DNA of 64,000 nucleotides. Source: an uncultured Collinsella sp. (GTDB lineage: Bacteria; Actinomycetota; Coriobacteriia; Coriobacteriales; Coriobacteriaceae). Below the pieces are notes generated by a model. That model was not told the origin of the DNA and did not search any database. It saw only the letters and a list, made by a program, of their open reading frames with translations. This document shows positions 47,101-52,656 of this stretch, piece by piece (positions within the stretch are counted from its first letter, which is position 1; each line of letters starts with the position of its first letter). The position numbers were made by a program, and so were the translations under genes. The stretch covers positions 36,404 through 100,403 of the forward strand of contig USLK01000003.1 of the NCBI GenBank assembly GCA_900555555.1. The letters are read 5' to 3'.

Positions 47101-49401
47101 CATGCCATCAGATCCGGTCACGACCTCCTGCACGGCGATCTGGCCGGGCTTGGGCACCAAAACGCCCTGAGCTCCCTCCTGCATTTGGGCGGCGCTGAAA
47201 AGCTGAAACGACACGTCCTTGACAGGCATACCGGCATCGTCAACCTTACGAATGGCAAGATCGTTCTTGCAGTCCGTCACATGTAGGCGCGCATAGCTCT
47301 CCCGAACGAAATTATGCTCTTTGCCAGTCGATTCGAGCCAGACAGCACTGGCCTGTGTGATGGGGTCCTCACCGGCCGCGAGCCGCTTATCGAGCTCGGC
47401 ACGAGGCATATCGACCAAGTAGTATCCAATCGAATATTCAATTTCATCACCCTGGCCCGCCATGAAGCGATAATCACGCGGAGAACCCGGAAGATCGCCG
47501 AAGTCGACACTCCACGAATCGCCATTGAGCTCGAACGTGTGGACAAATCCCTTGCGATACAGCTCGTTGAGCTGCGCGACATTCTTCAGGCCCTCTGGAG
47601 CGACGCTCCACTTGCCGTGACTCCCTCCAACGGGATGCCAGTCATCATGGGTTCGGTCGCGCTTATACACGACGGCGAGCACCGTCGTCTTATCGGTAAC
47701 GTTATGACTCTTGCCCTGAACGTCTTTCACGACGTTTTGGTCGTTGACGTACGTCGTCTGATTCGGACGCGCATATATACCGGAGTCCCATGGGTTCTCG
47801 CTCACCAAGAAGCCCTTCTGCCCATCGCCGCGGCTGGGAACATAACGCAAGTGCGCTTCCGGATTGGGACGATAGCCATCTGGCGCCTTGAGTTCGCGCA
47901 AGATATAGAACTCTTGTCTGTGGCTCGATTTATAAGCCTCGGCAAAATCATAGGGACGCTTGCCGTCCGGGGTCATGATCTTAAAGATTCCCGCCGCGTC
48001 AGTGACGCCTTGCCAGATCAGGTCCTTCTGCTCGTAGGTATAAGCCCCCTCCGTACCGGTGCGGGAGGCTGAATACAGCGCGAACTCCGCGCCCTGCACC
48101 GCTCGCCCATCCTGGTCGTCCTTCTGGACAGAGCTCTGCGCCACGCGCTTGAGGTTGAACGTGAGGCGCATATTGGACTCGTTGTTGCCACGCTCGAGGT
48201 AGAAGAACTTCATCGTGTGGTAGGAATCGTCCTTGAAGGTATCCCCCTCGATGAACTCGGCGGCTTTCTCTTCTCCAAGGGCCGTCTTGTACCGGGATGC
48301 GAGTGTGCCCTGCTCGCGCGTCCAAGGCTTCCCTTTCACCACGCCCTTCGCGGTGATCTTGCCCGTTCGGAAGTTGATATCGAGCTCTGCGGCGTCATGG
48401 ATGCCGCCGAGGTCACCGACGAGCACGCCATCGATGAACACCCAAACATCGTCGTCGCCAGAGAAATTGAAGATCATATCCTTATTGCCGACCATGCCGC
48501 CACGGGGCTGGCTGAAATCGACCGTCAACTCGACACCGAAATAATGGCGCATGGTCTCCGAATCGGCTCTGACGCTCTTTTGAGTAATCGTGGTGCCATC
48601 TGCCTGCACACCGGTCTTGTTAAAAACGTCCGATGCGGGATTGAAGGGGAAGAAGCCGCCGATCTTCCCCTCGCCGCTCGTGCGCTTGACCGCAGGCTTT
48701 TTGTACAGCGTGAACCTATTCGATGCCTCATCATATTCCGCATAGTTCTTGTCGCTGTCGTAGGTGTAATAACCATTGACGTACTGAACGAGACCCCTCA
48801 CGTCGCTGTACATGCGCTTGCCCGCAACGGGATCGCTGTTGAACAGGTAGCCGAGCGATTGCGCCTCGGTCTGGCGACGTTCGCCGCCCTTGTCGTAATA
48901 ATCGTTACCAGCAACGAGCACGGGATAGCCGTCCGCACCGAGCTTGTCCTGCACGATGCCCTCGAGGGGCCGGGAATTGGTCATCCATGCATTGATCGAC
49001 GTGCTGTCGCCGTTGCCGTCGGAATCCTGACCCGAGAATTGAAAATGATGACCGGCGTTGATGCCCTTGTCGCGCCAGCCCTGGGGGCAGTGCTTGTAGG
49101 CAGGGGCATCGACGGTATCGGGCTCGACCATCCAGTAATCGTAAAGATTAAGATGCGCGTTCGACGGGCTCTTGGCATCCGTAACGATATTGTTCTCAGT
49201 TGCAAGATCATGTTTAACCGCAGGCACCGCATCGGCGAGCACGGGCACCGCACTCAACGCGGAAAACGCGAGCACGGAAGCGAAGCCCATCGCTGCCAGA
49301 CGACGGGCGACCGAGGACGGTATGGAATCATTCACGAAATTCATAATCTTGCGGTGTATGCCAGAAAAGAGATCGTGGTAATCGCTGCAAGAATAATGCA
49401 T
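41158..49401 (-). CDS. Giant LPXTG surface protein with fibro-slime, SpaA and pilin isopeptide domains
   Basis: 2747-residue cell-wall-anchored adhesin. Start ATG 49401 has a very strong GGAGGGGGG site; a long basic signal peptide ends near VLADA (about 55). A fibro-slime/PA14-like domain lies at about 280-375 (FNFSGDDDVWVFIDGVLVGD). SpaA-type domains lie at about 428-520 (SVQKDDQDGRAVQGAEFALY) and about 715-815. From about 1110 to 2650 there are roughly ten diverged Spy0128/FctA repeats. Each begins like TKTLxGRxxxxGEFxF and has the YTxxE and FxNxY segments that form Lys-Asn isopeptide bonds. The sorting signal LPATG is at 2709-2713, with a hydrophobic helix and Arg tail. No sortase gene is in view. 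Target unknown. Confidence 0.92.
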   Translation of the reverse strand: MHYSCSDYHDLFSGIHRKIMNFVNDSIPSSVARRLAAMGFASVLAFSALSAVPVLADAVPAVKHDLATENNIVTDAKSPSNAHLNLYDYWMVEPDTVDAPAYKHCPQGWRDKGINAGHHFQFSGQDSDGNGDSTSINAWMTNSRPLEGIVQDKLGADGYPVLVAGNDYYDKGGERRQTEAQSLGYLFNSDPVAGKRMYSDVRGLVQYVNGYYTYDSDKNYAEYDEASNRFTLYKKPAVKRTSGEGKIGGFFPFNPASDVFNKTGVQADGTTITQKSVRADSETMRHYFGVELTVDFSQPRGGMVGNKDMIFNFSGDDDVWVFIDGVLVGDLGGIHDAAELDINFRTGKITAKGVVKGKPWTREQGTLASRYKTALGEEKAAEFIEGDTFKDDSYHTMKFFYLERGNNESNMRLTFNLKRVAQSSVQKDDQDGRAVQGAEFALYSASRTGTEGAYTYEQKDLIWQGVTDAAGIFKIMTPDGKRPYDFAEAYKSSHRQEFYILRELKAPDGYRPNPEAHLRYVPSRGDGQKGFLVSENPWDSGIYARPNQTTYVNDQNVVKDVQGKSHNVTDKTTVLAVVYKRDRTHDDWHPVGGSHGKWSVAPEGLKNVAQLNELYRKGFVHTFELNGDSWSVDFGDLPGSPRDYRFMAGQGDEIEYSIGYYLVDMPRAELDKRLAAGEDPITQASAVWLESTGKEHNFVRESYARLHVTDCKNDLAIRKVDDAGMPVKDVSFQLFSAAQMQEGAQGVLVPKPGQIAVQEVVTGSDGMAYFRQIQGPDKDQAARTYYVVEKAAPKGYEGIAAPICVVVDPTGVYADAGAVDDGVTVTAGVGTLIDSMDHFASNDGIEVTLHDIIAQLRVAELANSNKDPFSYWIHGWGIPAAGASADDLYLRYNDDSEEHDYIQAGSNKPQHGVSFTADEGMIRASVRQDPNPCVENHGIGTWDDLGDKDITNLFTGSTVINVTNRRVASFEVKKLVKVPAGLTGPNLDTVDFAFTFDLRDRDGRPLSGEFDARVFNGSGDQMGSDFKISNGREHSIKHGETLRVYGLPAGAHVKVSEVAGRMPDAFVQTSPVDSQNKPLAGEGTVEPGTPVQLVFENAYKPAPVTLARTALKVHKDFIDGAGKPAWSVGFAKEPAFLFVLQANEGAPMPDDAVVGDDGRARAMLTIDKAADDHSASFKPITYTAPGVYTYVLYEKTPDAADRIPGVSYSDAAYRAKVTVADDENGVLRASVELTKLADDQGNSLNGGAGELVEPVEGVRTASFTNTFKLDEVQAGPLASKYLDGRDFAVDPDGSGEFTFRMDTAGPDAETQPMPKGCMGAGKDRHTIVSNSRTAVAFGQSTYKVSDLKGPDHTAQYYYELSEVIPGEAVNADGVRWDAATPDQKMAGGFAAGGMTFDATRYVARVSLKLVDNPTKRTAQDQAIVATIDYFKVTKYNDDARWTGSTADLAPVPSTPNGANRVEFHNTYRASTKVAGVDLTKTLDGRDMADGEFSFVVQPGRDHESQELFAALPGVDPAKKELVVSAPGSTSGKPSAAVNVLDITFDQSHAGKDFTFFVREATPRAGAQSKPGMAGGWDRSVYRVVYSVKDDHLGSLSVATKLFRMYGCDGLLVNKPVALTAEQAEGLMPLALGFNNEYRTTHTYGGIQVTKTLIGKNMKDGEFSFELTPVDEPSKIKMDERGLLAPDAAAELSFTSPAARSGVAAVMEKLANLTFTQADSGKTFAYTIKEVVDAAADDNDALAGVQIKGVTYDRSEFRVTITPHDDGAGKLKTVTRVERLTDTLSGEVLSVPELIGAWDSAEGVEPKAAAAYKVPTVPFVNRYQAAPTPVSYSAFTKRLQGREWTEADSFTFDFDQVAYFVDGISHKPGDAGFVQVDIPSVTVDAHTQENESGYKLFGFKDVMFSTEGVYTYKLRERIPDDAVNKQGVPYRDATPEHKKLGGFSKDGVVYSSREVSFTFTVLDFGDGDYTVFGPIVGTSPQADGAYFTNTADSVMGQLEARKTLTGRVLKKGEFHFVLSPHPDAIEHGNEQPIVSTNDSQGKVVFNRLSFAEAGTYTYTLSEVSDEPLPGVTYDKARYTVVAEVDGGAAGQRVEFKVFDEQGRPVSDIPEFRNAYEAKGSIALRTKKTLSGRPLEEGEFSFELKAGSKVVKTAANSADGTVDFGTIDYTIADLEAAVRDGYATRDAQGVWHLTYTASEVVSDLPGGVSAVSPAVTFRVDVVDNGDGTLKATLVSTSATGFENVYAAAGEPVASTLTGRKDLVYDEGLSPDSIEGKFTFTVTAEDGTPMPEHTKASNAADGTVDFGSITFTLDDLNRKWAQEHPVDTIDGAETVAPTDARIGKPRSVSFEYAVAETGSVAGVTNDEQDVRTVRFTLTDDGNGHLTVTRDPETGPAFVFTNRYAAGAATDQIVLTKQLAGRPPVDGEFTFALVEQSVGEEGPTGTVLTAVNDAQGKVAFPRITYTKPGSHVYTIAEVDEGTAGITFDSSVYTVFTTVVDNGDGTLAATHEIVDESGAKVENMTFSNAYEPRAFELPLAVNKVMDGRALKAGEFTFELVGEDGKVVQSSVNDGDGNVVFKPLRFTADDLSGSQWVDQNGTMSRSEVFNYMVREVVPGDAVNAEGVRWDQATVEQRAAGGFAKDDVIYDGRTFTADVIVSDNGSGFLLVKVSWDKTPVFVNTYDPHSTPGPNPGHPTPKPPAIVPQRPGGGDILPATGDTRSYLPIAALGLLMGIAGILVRRRLLSRDRIRL

Positions 49402-49441
49402 CGATAACCCCCCTCCGTTTCTTCTAAAATGCGTTTATGGC

Positions 49442-49470
49442 ATGATACAACTTAACAAACTTCCTGGTAA
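49442..49470 (-). promoter_or_regulatory. Candidate promoter of the adhesin gene
   Basis: Minus strand TTACCA (49470-49465) and TATCAT (49447-49442) with a 17-bp spacer, about 40 bp before the start codon. The whole 49402-49561 gap is AT-rich. Confidence 0.45.
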
Positions 49471-49561
49471 AAGCAACTGTTTGAGCAAATGCTATTACCA
49501 AGCGTCACTTAATTGCCAGTCAATAGCCTGCATTTAATTATTAATATTACCATTTTTGTTA

Positions 49562-49584
49562 GGGGCTTGCCTAGTTTAGGGGCC
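49562..49584. repeat. Left terminal inverted repeat of the IS
   Basis: Begins GGGGCTTGCCTAGTTTAGGG. It matches the reverse complement of the right end at 21 of 23 positions. Confidence 0.8.
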
Positions 49585-50265
49585 TTTCCCGGAGTTCCCG
49601 AAGCATGAATCTGTACATGTCCCGCCCCCGCATGTTGAACCTGGACTCGCATTCCTTCAAGTGGAGGTAGAAGTCCTCCTTGGGTACACCCTGGTATTTT
49701 ACCAGCCTGTCCTTCGCGTAGCCCCAGAAGCCCTCGATGCCGTTGATGCGGTTGCCCGGGTTCCCCCGCCCGGCGAACCCGTTCTCGCCGCGGCTCACCC
49801 CGTAATGGTGCCTGCAGCCCCAGTCCACCAGGCCGCCGCAGGAGGCGGACCCGTCGGTGTACATGATGGAGTCCTTGGACACCTTGTCCTCGATCACCTG
49901 CATCAACGTCCTGCGGGTGACGTCCGGGACGATCCGGGTGCAGACCTTGCCGCCGCGCCCGAGCAGGCCGAAGGCGATCGTCTTGCCCCGCGGCCCCGGA
50001 CGCCCCGCACGCGCCTCGCGCCGAAGCAGCTCTCGTCGGCCTCGACCTCGCCGTCGAAGGGGCTGTCGGCCTCGCAGGCCTCCGCAATGCGGGCGCGGAG
50101 CATGCCGTGGTAGCGGTTGGCCGTGTCGCGGTTGAGGCCCGTCGGGGAGGCCGCGGAGAGCGCCGTCGCGTCGGCGCGGAACAGCCTCGGCAGCTCCCTG
50201 AACTTGCGCTCCGAGAGGTGCGAGTCTTTGACGTGCTTGTTCTTCGGTGCCTTCTTGCTGCCCAT
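49571..50265 (-). pseudogene. IS1595 (ISXO2-like) transposase, frameshifted
   Basis: DDE-type transposase in two frames. The first (from ATG 50265) runs through GLNRDTANRYHGMLRARIAE and VEADESCFG, giving the first catalytic Asp. The second carries KTIAFGLLGRGGKVCTRIV, IMYTDGSASCGGL (second Asp), and NGIEGFWGYAKDRL (the N/E-type third residue) to TAG 49571. The shift falls at a run of four G (minus strand, 49989-49986); five G would restore one frame reading GRGGKTIAFG. It is either dead, expressed by slippage, or a base-calling error. Confidence 0.8.
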
Positions 50266-50287
50266 GGCCTAGTTTTAGGGCCTTTCC

Positions 50288-50310
50288 GGCCCCTAAACTA
50301 CGCAAGTCCC
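50288..50310. repeat. Right terminal inverted repeat of the IS
   Basis: Read inward it begins GGGACTTGCGTAGTTTAGGG. The transposase start codon lies 22 bp inside it. Confidence 0.8.
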
Positions 50311-50362
50311 TTTCGTTGAACATGGTCTGGCCGTGTCGAACCAGATACATATCACCGCTCAT
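50311..50362 (-). pseudogene. 5' fragment of a histidine phosphatase (phosphoglycerate mutase-like) gene
   Basis: From ATG 50362 (GGGGG site) the frame reads MSGDMYLVRHGQTMFNE, with the RHG catalytic motif of the superfamily, then runs into the IS right end. No continuation is found beyond the IS left end, so the rest of the gene was lost, probably by an IS-adjacent deletion. Confidence 0.75.
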
Positions 50363-50541
50363 CGAAGCCCCCACTCGATGCGACATCATGTTTACGGATG
50401 TCGCATTCGCTCATATCAATGTGTTCCGATTGTATCAATCGATGAACTGACAGCGCTCGCAGGACCCCAAGGTATCCCTTTCCTTTTGCATGGGTAGGAT
50501 TACATATGTACGTTATCTAACTTCTGTCGATTGGAGTGGCT

Positions 50542-51150
50542 ATGAGAGAATTCATCGACGACGAGGGCGAACGGCACATCGATCCCTTCTGCTTTGACGA
50601 GTTCGGAATGATCGACCGTGGTGTCAAGGCGATCAGGTTCCTATACGGCGTAACCGGAGCAGTCGGGCTCATCGGCGGCGCCGCCCTGCTCATCTGGCCC
50701 GTGAAGACACTCGTGGTGCTCGCCGTCATCCTCGGAGCATACTTCATTATCGCAAGCGTCGTGCGCATCGGTGTGGCCGTGGGCACGCCCTTCATGCCTG
50801 CGGGCTGGCGCGCGCTCAACATTCTCTCCAGCCTCTTGCTGCTCTTCTGCGGCATCGTCATGCTGAAGAACCAGACAGCATCCGCCGCGGCCCTCGCAAC
50901 GCTCGCAGCCATCGCAATCGGATTCGGCTGGATTATCGAGGGCGTGGTAACCCTCGTCGAGACGGGCATGGTGCACAACCGCGGTCTCTCCATTCTCTCC
51001 GGCGTACTGTCGATTGTCGCGGGCATCGCCGTGTTCATGTTCCCGCTCGAATCGGTCGACCTGATGATCGTCTTCTCTGGCATCGCGCTCGCGGTGCTGG
51101 GCGGCGTGCTGCTCGCCCGTGCGTTCACCTTTGGAAAGATATCGCGCTAG
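50542..51150 (+). CDS. HdeD/DUF308 family membrane protein
   Basis: 202 residues, six membrane helices arranged as three pairs, as in HdeD-like DUF308 proteins. Each pair has the GGxxLxxWPxxTL-type motif (first: GAALLIWPVKTLVVLAVILG; third: AGIAVFMFPLESVDLM). Start ATG 50542 with GGAG 5 bp away. E. coli HdeD is an acid-resistance membrane protein; the function here is not established. A terminator follows. Confidence 0.87.
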   Translation: MREFIDDEGERHIDPFCFDEFGMIDRGVKAIRFLYGVTGAVGLIGGAALLIWPVKTLVVLAVILGAYFIIASVVRIGVAVGTPFMPAGWRALNILSSLLLLFCGIVMLKNQTASAAALATLAAIAIGFGWIIEGVVTLVETGMVHNRGLSILSGVLSIVAGIAVFMFPLESVDLMIVFSGIALAVLGGVLLARAFTFGKISR

Positions 51151-51205
51151 CAGCGATCGCGCGCGCCCCGTTTGCGCATCGTCCGCAATCCAACGCCGAT
51201 ACTCG

Positions 51206-51244
51206 CCGCCCGGGCCTCCGCAAAAGGCCTGGGCGGTTTTGTCT
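51206..51244 (+). terminator. Intrinsic terminator after the HdeD-like gene
   Basis: Perfect 12-bp arms CCGCCCGGGCCT (51206-51217) and AGGCCTGGGCGG (51225-51236), followed by TTTTG. Confidence 0.9.
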
Positions 51245-51268
51245 ATCTGAACCCCCAAAAACGACCCC

Positions 51269-51299
51269 TTGACCTTCACGCTACGAGAAGGTTTATCCT
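51269..51299 (+). promoter_or_regulatory. MerR-type promoter/operator with 19-bp spacer
   Basis: TTGACC (51269-51274) and TATCCT (51294-51299) are 19 bp apart, the overlong spacing that MerR proteins correct by twisting DNA. Inside the spacer region ACCTTC (51272-51277) and GAAGGT (51287-51292) form a perfect inverted repeat. Lies directly before the MerR-family gene, so it is probably autoregulated. Confidence 0.75.
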
Positions 51300-51326
51300 A
51301 CGAGCGAAACGGAACGGGAGGGGCAT

Positions 51327-52094
51327 GTGAGCGCGAACAAAGCTTATGGCATCGGAGAGGTCTCCGACATCGTGGGGGTCTCAACCCGAACGCTCAGATA
51401 TTACGAAGAGGCGGGACTGCTCGTGCCCGCGCGAACAGCCAACGGATATCGCCGCTACACCCCTGCGGACCTCGACCGCTTGCAGGAAATCCTGCTCTTG
51501 CGCCACATGGGAATGAGCGTGGCGGAGATTCCAAGCGCCTTGAGCGCAACGGAAGAAGAGCGCCGGCGAACGCTCGCGCGCCACCTTGGAACGCTCAGGG
51601 CCGAACGAGAGCGACTCGACACCCTCATCCGCACCGTCGAACGCACAATCGAGCACATCGAGAAGGGAGTCCCCATGGACGATAAGACGAAGTTCGAGGG
51701 CATGAAGCGCGACCTCGTGGAGCAAAACGAGCGCACGCACGGCGCCGAGGTGCGTGAGCGCTGGGGCGACACCGCCGCGGACGAGGCAAACCGCAAGACG
51801 CTCAACCTGAGAGAGGGCGAGTTCGAGCGTTTCCAGGAGCTGGGGCGCGCAATCAACGAATCGCTCGAAGCGGCCGTGAGCGCGAACGCAGACCCCGCAG
51901 GCGACGAGGGGGAGCGTGTCTATCGCCTTCATCGCGAGTGGCTCGGATTCACCTGGAACTTCTACACGCCCGAAGCGCACAGGGGTCTCGCGGAGATGTA
52001 CGTCGCAGATGAGCGTTTCACCGCCTATTACGATGGCAACGTCGCCGGCTGCGCCGCTTGGCTGCGGGACGCGATAACCGCGCACGCGCGATAG
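51327..52094 (+). CDS. MerR-family activator with TipAS-type ligand domain
   Basis: 255-residue DNA-binding regulator. Residues 6-75 are the MerR winged helix (GIGEVSDIVGVSTRTLRYYEEAGLL, then RRYTPADLDRLQEI). A linking coiled coil runs to about 112. Residues 130-253 resemble the TipAS antibiotic-recognition domain (LNLREGEFERFQELGRAINE; HREWLGFTWNFYTPEAHRGLAEMYVADERF). Start GTG 51327 with GGGAGGGG. TipA-type proteins bind thiopeptides or other drugs and activate their own gene and efflux genes; no pump is adjacent here. Confidence 0.9.
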   Translation: MSANKAYGIGEVSDIVGVSTRTLRYYEEAGLLVPARTANGYRRYTPADLDRLQEILLLRHMGMSVAEIPSALSATEEERRRTLARHLGTLRAERERLDTLIRTVERTIEHIEKGVPMDDKTKFEGMKRDLVEQNERTHGAEVRERWGDTAADEANRKTLNLREGEFERFQELGRAINESLEAAVSANADPAGDEGERVYRLHREWLGFTWNFYTPEAHRGLAEMYVADERFTAYYDGNVAGCAAWLRDAITAHAR

Positions 52095-52162
52095 CGGGCC
52101 GAATTCACACCGCGCGTGAGCGTCCCATCGATGTCGAAAAAAATGAGACCCTTGATTTTCAT
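52095..52162 (-). pseudogene. 5' fragment of a HAD-family hydrolase gene
   Basis: From ATG 52162 (AGGTGG site) the frame reads MKIKGLIFFDIDGTLTRGV, the canonical HAD motif I with DxDGTL. It then enters the antisense strand of the MerR gene, where coding sense is lost. Only the first 20 or so codons survive. Confidence 0.7.
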
Positions 52163-52205
52163 TGCGGCACCACCTTTGAAGAGCTGCCCAAGCCGGGCAA
52201 CGGAA

Positions 52206-52550
52206 TCATGCGAATCTACGCCCTATGACAGCAGCGCGAGGCATGTGGGATCCGTTTGCATCTCGCTGCAGGCCCCCATACGAGCTTTGACGCTCGCCTT
52301 TAGCCGCCGGCATCGATTCTTGTCCGGACGAATCGGTACCATTATCGCAGGGAGTGGATTCTGCTGCGACACGCGGGGTGACGCTATTTGCCTCGGCTTC
52401 ACTCACCTCGTCGACCCATGGCTCACCGATGAACATGTCCATGATCTCCGTGCTGTGGACCAAGCGCCCCTGGGCAAAGTCGTACGACTGGCACACCGCG
52501 TCGTCCATGCGATGGATTCCAATTCCGTTGTCCTCGATGTAGTACCTCAC
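52206..52550 (-). CDS. Small protein of unknown function
   Basis: 114 residues from GTG 52550 with GGGGG 5 bp upstream. The first 50 residues look well constrained (RYYIEDNGIGIHRMDDAVCQ, then GRLVHSTEIMDMFIGEPWVD). The rest is low-complexity. No family recognised; no membrane segment or signal peptide. It ends 43 bp before the HAD fragment, on the same strand. Confidence 0.55.
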   Translation of the reverse strand: MRYYIEDNGIGIHRMDDAVCQSYDFAQGRLVHSTEIMDMFIGEPWVDEVSEAEANSVTPRVAAESTPCDNGTDSSGQESMPAAKGERQSSYGGLQRDANGSHMPRAAVIGRRFA

Positions 52551-52600
52551 ACGGACCCCCTTGCATGTGACGACAATCGCACGTTGGCAGGATGCCGGTC

Positions 52601-52637
52601 CCGCCTCAATTTAGGGACTGTCCCTAAATTGAGGCGG
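52601..52637. repeat. Perfect 17-bp palindrome with 3-nt loop
   Basis: Arms 52601-52617 and 52621-52637 match completely around CTG and contain CAATTTAGGGA. It lies 19 bp after the res stop codon, without a T run. It may terminate or protect the res mRNA, or be a short dispersed repeat; copies elsewhere cannot be checked here. Confidence 0.8.
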
Positions 52638-52656
52638 TGCGGCGGAGAGCAACAGC

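Larger units (their letters stand above)
49562..50310 (-). mobile_element. IS1595-like insertion sequence, 749 bp
   Basis: Bounded by 23-bp terminal inverted repeats agreeing at 21 positions (49562-49584 and 50288-50310). It holds one transposase gene with a frameshift. The 8 bp on each side, ttttgtta and tttcgttg, agree at 6 of 8, compatible with an aged 8-bp target duplication, which is usual for IS1595. It interrupts a histidine-phosphatase gene (next entries). Confidence 0.8.

Noticed and set aside
41158..49401. Tandem repeat array caused by recent duplication in the adhesin
   Set aside because: The FctA-like units share motifs but differ strongly in sequence and length, so they are old domain repeats, not near-identical DNA repeats.
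52095..52228. Plus-strand frame ending TTFEELPKPGNGIMRIYAL
   Set aside because: It looks protein-like but lies antisense to a better-supported HAD start with DxDGTL and a ribosome site; no start or family could be assigned.
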